A stretch of 64,000 nt of DNA from Trichomonas vaginalis G3 (lineage: Eukaryota; Parabasalia; Trichomonadida; Trichomonadidae): contig NC_067206.1 of assembly GCF_026262505.1 (NCBI RefSeq), positions 4,306,879 through 4,370,878 of the forward strand. Direction: 5' to 3'. Of this stretch, positions 41,353 to 51,295 are shown piece after piece. How positions within the stretch are numbered: the first letter of the stretch is position 1; every line of letters starts with the position of its first letter. The position numbers and the translations under genes were made by a program. The notes under the pieces were generated by a model. The model searched no databases and was not told the origin of the DNA. It saw only the letters and a list, made by a program, of their open reading frames with translations.

Positions 41353-41454
41353 ATGAATACCCCACAAGCTCAAAATTTACCACGAATCATAACAAGGGAG
41401 GAAATGATAAAAATGATGCAAGAACATGTTAAAAATAACAAACCACTAAAATGA
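41353..41454 (+). CDS. Tiny protein (33 aa), LLT-motif family member 3
   Basis: MNTPQAQNLPRIITREEMIK, then MMQEHVKNNKPLK. The IITREEMIKMM part aligns with LLTKDELNKMM (40553) and LLTRQQLEKLL (40358). It has the same start motif TTTTTATCATAAATG and the same upstream 48-bp block as member 1. Confidence 0.45.
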   Translation: MNTPQAQNLPRIITREEMIKMMQEHVKNNKPLK

Positions 41455-41512
41455 GAAAATGTGGTTATGCAGTAATGATGGAAAGAGAGATGTTGTCGAA
41501 GAGGAATAAAAA

Positions 41513-41785
41513 TTAAATTTGGATTGAGTTTAAAAATTCATCTTTATTAAATTCATCTCTTCCAATCAATTTATTTATTCTATTAAATTCTTTTATTTTT
41601 GCTTCACTCAGTTTAAGGATTGAACGGTAAGTTTCTAATTTTTCGATTATTTCTTTCCTCTCTTTATCGTTTTCAACCTCACCGCATTGTGGCTTCTTTT
41701 TGTAATAGCATATTTTTGATTTAATTCTGTTTAGTTTCTTTTTATATTCATTGTCTGGACTCTTGGATGCTTCGTTGTCACTCAT
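41513..41785 (-). CDS. Charged helical hypothetical (90 aa), Maverick B
   Basis: An intact frame starting MSDNEASKSPDNEYKKKLNR, Lys/Glu-rich and predominantly helical, with one Cys pair (KICYYKKKPQCGE). It is immediately downstream of the integrase gene on the same strand. No family recognised. Confidence 0.5.
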   Translation of the reverse strand: MSDNEASKSPDNEYKKKLNRIKSKICYYKKKPQCGEVENDKERKEIIEKLETYRSILKLSEAKIKEFNRINKLIGRDEFNKDEFLNSIQI

Positions 41786-41804
41786 TTCTTACGAAATAAA
41801 AAAA

Positions 41805-43353
41805 TTAAATATTATTTAAATATAATGGAGTAATAAAATAAATCGGAATTTCTATTAATTTATTGTTAACCTCAACTAATGCATTGCCGTTAATATATCT
41901 AACAAATTCAGCTATTGTGTCAAATCTTCGTCTTCTTTTTGTCATTGATTTATCAGTTTTTCCATAATCGAGATGAATCAAAACTTTATCCCCTTGTTTA
42001 AAATTCATGAGCCCCGAATTAATTTGTTCACGTTTAACATCATTCAACCTTTCCATTTGCTTTCTAATATATTCCCATTCTTTTGAAATATCATTTTTCA
42101 TTTCCACTGGTTTCATGTTTATTGTTCTATGCCATGTATTATTGTAATAATATACTAACTGTTGTATGATGGAGTCATGATTTCCATCCCAGTATATCTG
42201 ACCGTTAACCCCTAACGCATCTCTAAGAGTTCTCATTACCGCATCAACTATTTTATTATGAAACGTATATGGAGAGGATGAAAAGTAAAAATTAATTTGT
42301 GGGAAATAATGAGTCATAGCTGCCTGAAATCCTTTATCACCATCACCCCTGATATTATCTACTCTTTCATGATCTAGTAAGTATTGAATAGCTCTTCTTG
42401 TTTCCTGTTCTGTTTTCCCTTTCACTGGAATGCAATATAAATATCTGGTGTTAATGTTAATGGTAAATAAATAAGTAACGTTTCCTTTTGAATATTCTAA
42501 ATGATCGATTTCATATGAATATGGATATGGTGCAAATGAAGGGCGACTAAATTTTTCCTTTAACGGTTGAATTTTTGGGTCAATTGGTTTATTTAATATC
42601 TTGAAATCCTTTTTAAAATCTTTTTGTTTCTTTAATGTTTGAAATGGATATAATAAAGTGAATGATGAAGATTAACTGAAGGAGGAGGTGGTTTTGGTGT
42701 TGCAGGTACTGTCGTTAGAGGTTTTGGTGTTGCAAGTGGTTTAATTTTATCTGCTTTGATTTTGGATGATGAAGTTTTGGAATTCCTTCCTTCCTTCATT
42801 AATTCTGGATGTATTCTATTCATTTGTTTTAAATATGCTGTATATAAAGGTTTAATATACTTTCCCGCTTCGAGTTTATGTTGAAGGATGAATTCCAAAA
42901 GTTGATCTTCATTTAAAAGTCGGGCTGAATATGGTTTAACTAATGAATCATAAATTAAAGCTTGTGCATCATTTATGGTCTGAAGGACCTGGGCGTTTTG
43001 CACCTTTTGTTTTTGCTTCTTTTGCTTTTGCGGCTCAGGATTATATAATTTATATAATTCATCAATATCTTCTTCTGTTAATACTTTATTTTTAAAATCT
43101 TTCAATTGTTTCAGTTGTGATTTAGTTTTTCCCTTTGAATATTCATTATTTTTAATTTTGTCTTTAATTTTAGAAATTATTCTATCATGATATTTCAAAA
43201 TTTCATTTTTATAATATGGATAATAATATCCATATCATCACCCGTTATATTATTATTATATTTTTGGAGATATGATTTTAATTCATAATAACTAAGAATT
43301 TTTTGATTAAGTACTAAATCATCAATTAAATTTTCTAAATCTGCGTTATCCAT
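41805..43353 (-). pseudogene. INT: Maverick integrase (retroviral-like), two frameshifts
   Basis: The start at 43353 (MDNADLENLIDDLVLNQKIL) runs to a frameshift near 43200, then the frame 42632-43198 (basic, with a Pro-rich TPKPPPPSV linker), then after a second frameshift near 42655 the catalytic core to 41805. Visible core motifs: first acid in YEIDHLEYS, second in NIRGDGDKGFQA, and HNKIVDAVMRTLRD, where the third acid, normally Glu, is Asp. The C-terminus has a chromodomain- or SH3-like stretch (FKQGDKVLIHLDYGKTDKSM). It would catalyse insertion with 6-bp staggered cuts, matching the observed duplication. Start is TATAAATG. Confidence 0.78.
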
Positions 43354-43369
43354 TTATATAAAAATAAAA

Positions 43370-43455
43370 TAAATGTTTTAAGGGTGCCCACCTCTTTGAA
43401 TCATAGTATCAAAAACATCATTAACGGTTCCTTTTGTCTCTTCTGTGGCATTTTA
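43370..43455 (-). other. Short open stretch after PolB stop
   Basis: Just downstream of the PolB stop, one minus-strand frame reads ATEETKGTVNDVFDTMIQRG and stops. It may be the authentic C-terminus of PolB displaced by a frameshift, or a chance frame. Confidence 0.3.
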
Positions 43456-46400
43456 TTAAATAAATGGCATACAACATCCATTTTCACAACACACAGCCTT
43501 AGTGTGTGCTCCTGTTAATGCAGTCTTACCAATTGTTAAGCGAGTCATTGACCCGTTTTTAAGTTGTAAATTAATATTCTGACCATCAAATATCACTTTA
43601 TCATTTATTATATCCAAATAATTTTTAGGTGTTAATTGTTTATTTTGTCGTAAACTAACTCCTTTCATTTTTTGTGCAATCTTTTTAAAATCACTTCCAT
43701 CAATTGAACCGTTGAATGATGTATAACACTTAGGGCATAAAGCAACCATGTTATCACCTTGTTTCTCAATTGCTAAACCCAATAACTTCTTCTCATGTGC
43801 TTTTTCTTCAGCTTTATTCTTTAATTTAGGTTTAAATTTCTCATTAAAACAAAAGAAATCAAAAGGTGCGAATTTGTAAATGTTTTTATCATAAAATTGT
43901 TTATCAGTAACAATTGCTTGAAATGCTTGAGTGTTAGGAAGATTTGGGTCGCCAGCGATTGCCCAATAAGATGAATCAGTATCACCTTCAATGAAATGAA
44001 AACGATTAACATTCATGCATTTATACATAAAATCATAAATGAAAACCAAATACCAGTATTTTGCGTTATCTAAAGTGAAGAATGCCTCTTGTAAACATGT
44101 ATCACATCTATAAAATCTATCTTTAAGCATCACTTGATACGTATCTTCACCTATTTCTCTTATGTTTTTAAACTTATTTGACATACATGCAACGCGTGCC
44201 TTCTGTGCATTCATTATTTTAGTCTTTGCGTAATTTTGTGTATTCATTGCATCGTAACCATATGATCCATTAAGTGAAATCTTGCAAAATAAACTTTTTC
44301 CTTTATTTCCTTCTAATTCAGCCTTTTGTCTTTCGTTCATAAATTCGTTCGCAAATTCATTAAAGCAAGTGTTTTTCGTAAATGTTAAAATTGATTGAAT
44401 ATCATCAATGATAAAATGAAATCTGTCTATTAGATACCAAAGATAATAAGAAGAAAATGGTTGATATTGGTTGTGTGTTGATGCTAACTGAGTTAATTTC
44501 CTCTGTTTCTGGTCAACTGGTAGATTGTTTGATTTCATGTAATTATACATAAAACTGCCAATTGTTTTTTCATCTGTGATAATATCTAAGTTTCTTATTA
44601 TTGGTAAAAAGTTTATGTAATCATTAATGTATTTTTCATCAATGTGACCCTTTACTTCAGCCACGAATAAAGTATTTTTCTTTCTAATTATTCCCAGTGC
44701 TTTTGCTTTCTTTGTTGCTGTATCACAAATGATAACACCATTCAATCTTCCCGGCATATACATTTTATGGTCAGTATATTGAATGAAATCATGAGGATTA
44801 GATGAAAATGATGAAGGATATAATGAATTAAAATCAACACCAACAAAATGAGTCATAATGTTGGTGGTGTCCTCATTTGATACAGTTTTAGTTTCTGGAT
44901 TATATGAAAGTTTATTAATGTGCGTGATTCCTTTAAGATTAACACGATGTTGAACATTTGATAGACCACCAGTAATTCCATTACGGAGAATGTGATAAGC
45001 TTCAACTGAATCTAAAGTCATTGGTAAATTATTTTTTAATGCATAATTTCTTAAATTGATTCTTAAACGTTGAACATCTTCATCTTTATTTGATTTTACG
45101 ACATTGCAATAACAACACATTAACTGACAATTTTCTTTGGTATGTGGTTTTTCATTATCGATTCTATCCAATGTTGGTTTATTAGCATATGTAAACGCTT
45201 TACCACACATTTTGCATTTAGATGAAAGGATTAAATCGTGATAGTATTGATAGTCATTCATTGAAACATTGTTTTTAGTATCCCTTTCTGCTTTTTCATC
45301 TTGTTTCTTATATGATTCAATTTTATATTTCCAATACTTTTTCGTTAATTCAAAACTTGATTCCACATTTTCTTCTTCTGGATATGTTTCGTTAGGATTG
45401 AAGTTCTTATATGCTAACGCGTAACGAATCATTGATGCATTCGATGATAAAGAAAGATTATGAAGCATGTCAATTTTATAAACAAATGTTTCTTCAATAA
45501 TTTTATCAATTGGGTCAATCATAATTTCAACGTCTTTATTGCAATAATGAATAAAATATTCTAATCTATTCTCAAAATTTTTAGCATCATTGAGATATAT
45601 TTGATAATCTGAATCGGATATAGTTTCTTGAGTTAATGCTGAATAAAATGAATCTTTCGTGAATGGTTCCTTTTTATATAATTCATCTTCGTAATTTTCC
45701 CACGTGATGAATTGATAAGGGAAAAAGGATTTAACACGTGATTTATTGTTTCCGAAATCTTGAGTGAATTGGTCTAATGTCCCACCCGCTATATAATTTC
45801 TGATGTCAATAAATCTTAATTCATATGGACAGTTTGTTTTCTTTACAATGATTTGCTTAAATTGAGAAGATGAACCCAGCATTGATTTTATTTTCCATTT
45901 TGCAGTGTTTAAATCACGAAGAATTAAATTTAAATCAAACTTTCCCGAATTAAAACCTATGATATTCACTTTATTAAATTCTTCATCTAAAAGCTCTTTC
46001 ATTGCTTCCTTTTGTTTCTCATTTAATGTATGAGACAAAGTCCCCGCCGTTTGGTCCGTTTGCGGCTTCATTAATTCTTCATATTGTTCAATATTTGATT
46101 TAGCAACTAATGAACAGGTTGAAAATAAAAACTCAATCCAATCAGAAATAAAAGAATCACTCGAAGTTAAGCAAAAATTCCTCGTAAATGTTTTATCACG
46201 GTCTACGACCTCGCCGCTTTGCGGCTTTATTTTGACAGTTGATGATACCATAAATGGTTTTAAGTAAGCGTTCAAAGTTGCACATTCAGAAAGTTGAAGT
46301 TCTTCTTTAGTCTCTAATGTTTCGAAGTCAAAAGTAATATAATATCTTGTTGGTTTATAATATTCCTGCAAATTATGTGCTAATAGCCATTGATATATCT

Positions 46401-46963
46401 TCTGTTTCGTGATATGTGGTGCATATGGTTGTTGTGTGTTTTGCAATTGAACGTCTTGAATTAATCTTCCATTATTTTCTTTACATTTCTCACAATGTTT
46501 TAAAAATCTTTCTTTGGTTTTTCCTTTCTGGATCATCACGGATAGAATAAACTTCTTCTTTGCAATATGGACAAACTTTATAGCCGGTGAGTGCTTCAAC
46601 GTGTTTATTCTGTCAGCGTGAAGTTTTCCACATGGACTCTGTGTTAATAAAATATTTACTGTTTCAAATTCTGGATCTATCATTATTGATTCCACTAATG
46701 GAAAGTCTACCTTGTTAATGTCTACGTCTTCTGGTTGAGGGTCACAATAATAAAAATCAATATTAACGTTTAACATTCTTGCTAAACCTCTCACTTTCTG
46801 ATGAAATGTCAAACCCTTCATATGCATCTATTGCTTCATTTAAATAGCTTCTACGAGTTTTAGGATTAACACCATCAGGAATGTTATAGAAGCGTTTAAA
46901 TAACCTTCTACCTTCTGCTCTAATTTGATTATCATTCATTTTAGCTGTTCCGTTTTTGTTCAT
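43456..46963 (-). pseudogene. POLB: Protein-primed family B DNA polymerase of Maverick B (one frameshift), with HNH-like insert
   Basis: N-terminal frame 46763-46963 (start MNKNGTAKMNDNQIRAEGRR) plus main frame 43456-46827, together about 1170 residues; one frameshift near 46800. Exonuclease motifs: ITFDFETLE, IIGFNSGKFDLN, YCNKDVEIM. Polymerase motifs: A as VDFNSLYPS, B as KISLNGSYGY, C as EGDTDSSYW. Between exonuclease and polymerase domains lies CKMCGKAF...TLDRIDNEKPHTKENC...CCYCN, an HNH/zinc-like module. It replicates the element, presumably with a terminal protein primer. Start is CATAAATG. Confidence 0.88.
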
Positions 46964-47026
46964 TTATGTAAGAATAAAAATTAAAAAAATAAATAAAAAT
47001 AAAGTTTATTTTTTTAAAGTCCAGGG

Positions 47027-48131
47027 CTAAAGTCCATAAAATGAATTAAGAACACATAAATTTTTATCATCTGCGACGTGACGAATACATTTTAATTTAC
47101 TCAAGAATGCGTACCCTGATACATTAAATCTAATTCCTGTCTTATTTAATTTCACAACTTTGAAAAGGAATGTATGAATAGCTATAAAATGATGAGATGA
47201 TGTTTTATGGGTTGCTTCCATTTTTTCTGAAATAAATGAATAAATATAATGCTTATACGTTTTCATATCTTTTATGTTCTTAATAATGAATGGTATAGAC
47301 CTTTCAACTTCATCTTCCTTCGGTGCTGTTCTTTCATATGAAACATTATTGGTATCTTCAATAATGAAACCACAATCGCATAAAATTTTATATGTACCAA
47401 TTGTTTCTTTTGATATTTTATCTAACAAATCAAAAACTTTATCAACACCTGTACATTTATTTAAATAATAATTTGTGTAAATATCATGGTCTCTTTCTTA
47501 ATCGTATTTGTTGCATATGTTACATTTTTCAGTGCTTTTTGAATTTTTCAGAATCAAGAGGAGGTGAAGTAATATACATGGATAATCTCCATCGTCAATA
47601 AATTGTAACTTATGTTTATGAATAAATTTAGTACCTTCTTCTGAAAGTGTTTCGTCTATTTCACCATCTAATAAATTTTGTGTTGATTCTGAGACATAAT
47701 TTTTATATCTTTCTTCATGAGATTTTTGAACTGCTGATTCTGAAGCTGGATATTCATTAAACCCTCTACTTCATTTTCATTATATTTTCAACTTCTCTTA
47801 ATTCCTTAATTTTTTCATCTATTTCATCTCTTATTTTTTCCAGTCTTTCAATTTCATCATATTCATCATCTTTAATCCGTTCTTCATAATATTCAGGGAA
47901 AACATCAGGTTCTTTAGGTTTTTCTTCTTCAGATGTGGGATATAAGAAATTATAACATCATCTTTATTCATTTTTCTATCATAATCAAACTCATTTAAAA
48001 ACTCCGCGAATTTTTGACATTTCTTAAATAATATTTACTAACCTCATAACCGCTTCCTCTAATATATCCTTTATTTCCTCATTTGTGAATCCCAATTTTT
48101 TAACGTTGTTAGTTTTGACACTCATTTTCAT
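47027..48131 (-). pseudogene. Last gene of Maverick B, hypothetical, multiply frameshifted
   Basis: The start at 48131 (or 48125) lies in the right terminal repeat and reads MKMSVKTNNVKKLGFTNEEI. Later pieces in changing frames include a charged coiled coil (EIERLEKIRDEIDEKIKELR), a CNICNKY Cys pair near 47510, and the open 133-codon frame 47027-47428 with ILCDCGFIIED. Two Cys pairs could form a zinc site. At least four frameshifts. Total about 360 residues. Unknown family. Confidence 0.5.
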
Positions 48132-48414
48132 ACAAATTAAAAAATAAATTATTCAAAAATGTAAGACATGAATTTTTAAAGTTTATTTTTTATTTTTTTT
48201 ATTTTTTTATTTCATTATGTATGGGTTTAGTGTAAATGTCTTACAATTTTGAAAATTTTTTAAATCTTGATTTATTCAAAAACGTAAGAATAAAAACCGT
48301 AAGAATCATACATTTTTTACTTCATATGTTAAAAAAAATGATACAAAATCACTCGATATTGTATGAATTCTTACGTTTACAAAAAAAGTCACAAAACCCG
48401 CAATATATACTACT
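48119..48414. repeat. Right terminal inverted repeat of Maverick B
   Basis: Inverse of 31357-31652, about 296 bp. Like the left one it extends into the first codons of the adjacent gene, so both outermost genes share promoter, leader and first codons. Confidence 0.9.
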
Positions 48415-48756
48415 TAAATTTCCAAATTTTTTGTCGATTTCGGAAATAACAGGATCCCGCATCCAACACACAACAACAAAACACAAAACACACTTTTTGG
48501 TTCTTTCATCGTTTTAATCGTAATTTATGTAATACATGATTTGGATAAATTTTACAATAATAGAACCTATATTATATTCTTTTCAAAGATTCTTGCAAAT
48601 CATCAAAAATAATTGTATTTTAAAAAACGATCAAATTATCCTTTCATTATTTTAAACTTAAATTAGTTTTTATGATTGACTAAAGCAATCATATTTATTC
48701 ATCATTAAATAAACAAAAAAATAATATTTGAGAGTTATTTCAAAAAAAAAACACAT

Positions 48757-50683
48757 GAGTGGGGGACAAACTCGCCCATCGTCACTTTTTTATTAACCTT
48801 AAACTTGTAATTTTCATTATTTTTAATTAACCTTATTTCTTTCCCAATTCCTGATTTATTTTATTCACTTACTATTAAAAGTCACATTTTAATAAAATAT
48901 AATAATTTATTTATAGCATTTTTTACTATACTGTAATAAAAAATTAATTATAATAAATTAAATGTTTATTAAATCAAATGTTTTCTTTGCAATAATATTT
49001 TTAATGTTGAGTAAACAATGTTGGGATCAAGTGTATCATTTTTCAGACCTTTCTGAACAGCTTCAAGCATACTGATGCATTCGACTTTTTTAAATTGTGT
49101 CATTTCTTCGAAATCTCTTGTGACTTTTTTGATAACTTTAACACTTCTCTCTGAATCCAGACCTTTAATTTGCAACTTAATCAGGAATGAAGGAACAACA
49201 CTGGAATATAACTCGATGACAAGTTCATCGAGTCGAAGATTTCGCCTTTCTGGGAAGTACTGGTGCTTCAAAACCTTGAAATGTGATTCTGAGATGTTGT
49301 TTGTTCCATCTCCTTCATTTCTATAGCGAAGCATCCACCTGTCAAGATGATGGCGCCACTGTCGGTCAAAGTATTCACGGGCAGCAGGTTCCTCATTTAA
49401 AATTTCTTCTAAATTGTTGTAAACTTCATCAGGATCAATTTCTTCCTCTTCAGAACCAAAGACCAATAACTTCATTAAGTTATAGAAAGTTTCGAAGTTG
49501 GAACGATCTTGAAACTTTTCAGCCTTTCTCATGACAGCGCGCAACACATGAACGCCACACCAAATGATCTGGCATAAGGGGATGGCTGTTTCAACAGCAT
49601 TTGTGATTTGAGGTGCGCAGTCCATTGAAAAATAAGATGGTTCGCGATTGATGGAGCCAAAATATGCTGTGAGACAAACTTGTATATTTTCACTTGTGTC
49701 GGGCCAAACGAAAAAATACAAAAACGGAAAAACAATTGATTCCGCGAATTTGCCAGTGACGGCATAAAATGGTATGCGAGAGCGCAAGAGCTTATAAGTG
49801 GAATCAATGTGATAAGTTTGTATTTGATGTGAAAAAGCATTTGCTTCGAATGGGGCGTAATAGAAAATCATACGATCTGGCTCGTGAATAAACTCGATGA
49901 GATCACCGGAGAATGACTCTTAACCATGTCGACAAAAATTGCAAGAGATGTAACATCATCCACTGAGAAACTGGTATTGATTGCATGAAGGCGTTTAGAA
50001 AACTTTTTTAAAGCATCTGTAGATTGTTGAAACATTTCCGGAATGATCCCACTATCAAATGGGATATTAAGATCTTTGAAACACCTTAATTGTGCGTAAA
50101 CACGGTCTTGATTTGATTCAAAATATCTTGTTAAATAAGATCTATAAAAATATGATGTAATTTGTTGTGATTTGTTTGGAAAAGGGGCAGAATGATTGTG
50201 GGTGTTAATACATTTTCGTATGTGGTACTTGTCATCGGGAAGTGTATCAACAAGGAAGCGACATGGACAATTCGGCCACTTACAATTAAATTGGATTTGA
50301 TTTCTTTCTTTCCTAGTTTTATATGAATAACTACAACCTGCTTGGATTTCTTGTTGCACTCCATACTTAAGCAACTCGATATATGTGAGTTCGTGATCTT
50401 GGATCTGCATTAAAATGAAATGATTTGAAAGAATAAAGAATTTTGAATATATTGGTCTTATTTTGATAAGCTTGGTCGTGTTTTGAATAGCTTGGCCATC
50501 TAATTCAATTATGATCTTTGAAAATTAGGTGAAATAAAACTAAACATAAATGTAAAACTAGGGATATGAAATTTTGGTTGTACACCACTTGTATGTGCCG
50601 GATACCATTGTGTCAAATTTTTTCTGAAATTAACTTTAAAAGTACTAAGTAAGATCATGAGATATAGCAATATATGTTTAAAC
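48757..50683. mobile_element. MULE-2, right end missing
   Basis: The left end GAGTGGGGGACAAACTCGCC followed by CATCGTCACTTTTT matches the left end of the derivative at 55386. The body contains the transposase and one ~120-bp subterminal unit. The right terminal repeat is absent: at 50684 the sequence passes directly into an integrase-family terminus. It was inserted in repeat F3. Confidence 0.82.
48969..50410 (-). pseudogene. MULE-2 transposase (one frameshift)
   Basis: N-terminal frame 49868-50410 (start MQIQDHELTYIELLKYGVQQ) and main frame 48969-49871 form a protein of about 480 residues. The N-terminus has a WRKY/FLYWCH-like zinc motif (CKWPNCPCRF, later NTHNH). The MULE core shows first Asp in YHIDSTYKLL, second in SMDCAPQITNAVE, WCGVHVLRAV, and Glu in NNISESHFKVLK. 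It is homologous to MULE-1 transposase but lacks that protein's 90-residue Glu-rich insert. The frameshift lies near 49915. TCATT initiator-like motifs precede the ATG by 4-12 bp. Confidence 0.85.
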
Positions 50684-50774
50684 TGTTGTAAACAGAAATT
50701 CATCAAAAGTGACACCTCAGAAAAGCTAAAATATTGAATTTTTGGAACTTTTGATAGAGCACGTTTTTAAATAT
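50684..50774. mobile_element. Terminal fragment of integrase-family element
   Basis: TGTTGTAAACAGAAATTCAT and about 90 bp of the arm sequence, ending at TTTTTAAATAT. It is directly followed by GAGTGTGG...AAAAGTGACAC (50775-50806), a solo MULE-type end. Fragments of two elements are thus fused. Confidence 0.75.
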
Positions 50775-50864
50775 GAGTGTGGTAGAATTTACGAAAAAGT
50801 GACACTAGAAAAGTGACACTTAACCTTAAATTTCCAAACACTATTTTTTGATTGTATTTTGTTA

Positions 50865-51295
50865 TTTATATATTTATATATGTATATTTATATATGTATA
50901 TTTATATGTATATTTATATATGTATATTTATATATGTATATTTATATATGTATATTTATATATGTATATTTATATATGTATATTTATATATGTATATTTA
51001 TATATGTATATTTATATATGTATATTTATATATGTATATTTATATATGTATATTTATATATGTATATTTATATATGTATATTTATATATGTATATTTATA
51101 TATGTATATTTATATATGTATATTTATATATGTATATTTATATATGTATATTTATATATGTATATTTATATATGTATATTTATATATGTATATTTATATA
51201 TGTATATTTATATATGTATATTTATATATGTATATTTATATATGTATATTTATATATGTATATATGTATATATGTATATTTATATATGTATATTT
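50865..51295. repeat. TA-rich satellite, 14-bp unit
   Basis: About 30 near-perfect copies of TATTTATATATGTA. All three forward frames stay open and give YICIFIYV-type low-complexity translations that are not proteins. It continues after the hairpin element as 53311 onward. Confidence 0.95.

Larger units (their letters stand above)
31357..48414. mobile_element. Complete Maverick/Polinton element B (17,058 bp)
   Basis: Begins 5'-AGTAGTATATATTGCGGG and ends with the inverse. The 6-bp duplication TAAATT lies on each side (31351-31356 and 48415-48420), and the empty site is known from F1/F2. The terminal inverted repeats are about 296 bp. AG starts and 6-bp duplications are the Polinton hallmark. 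Contents: PolB, integrase, packaging ATPase, capsid and penton candidates, fibre and small genes. An adenain-type protease was not recognised. Several genes carry frameshifts, so autonomy is doubtful unless these are sequencing errors. Confidence 0.93.
31158..48756. mobile_element. Repeat F3, split by Maverick B and truncated by MULE-2
   Basis: Left part 31158-31356 begins TAGGGTTGTTA and matches F1/F2. It continues, after Maverick B, at 48415-48756. The far end is missing because MULE-2 begins at 48757. The Maverick insertion lies only about 17 bp further along the F sequence than the insertion of transposon G in F2. Confidence 0.8.

Noticed and set aside
31357-48414. Adenain-like maturation protease
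   Set aside because: Polintons usually carry one, and I looked for a His/Asp/Cys arrangement, but no convincing frame was found. It may be lost, too diverged, or hidden in the multiply frameshifted gene at 47027-48131.
48236-48517. 61- and 93-aa outward frames in the Maverick ends (also 31350-31535)
   Set aside because: Identical because of the inverted repeats; they run into the target DNA, and AT-rich composition explains them.
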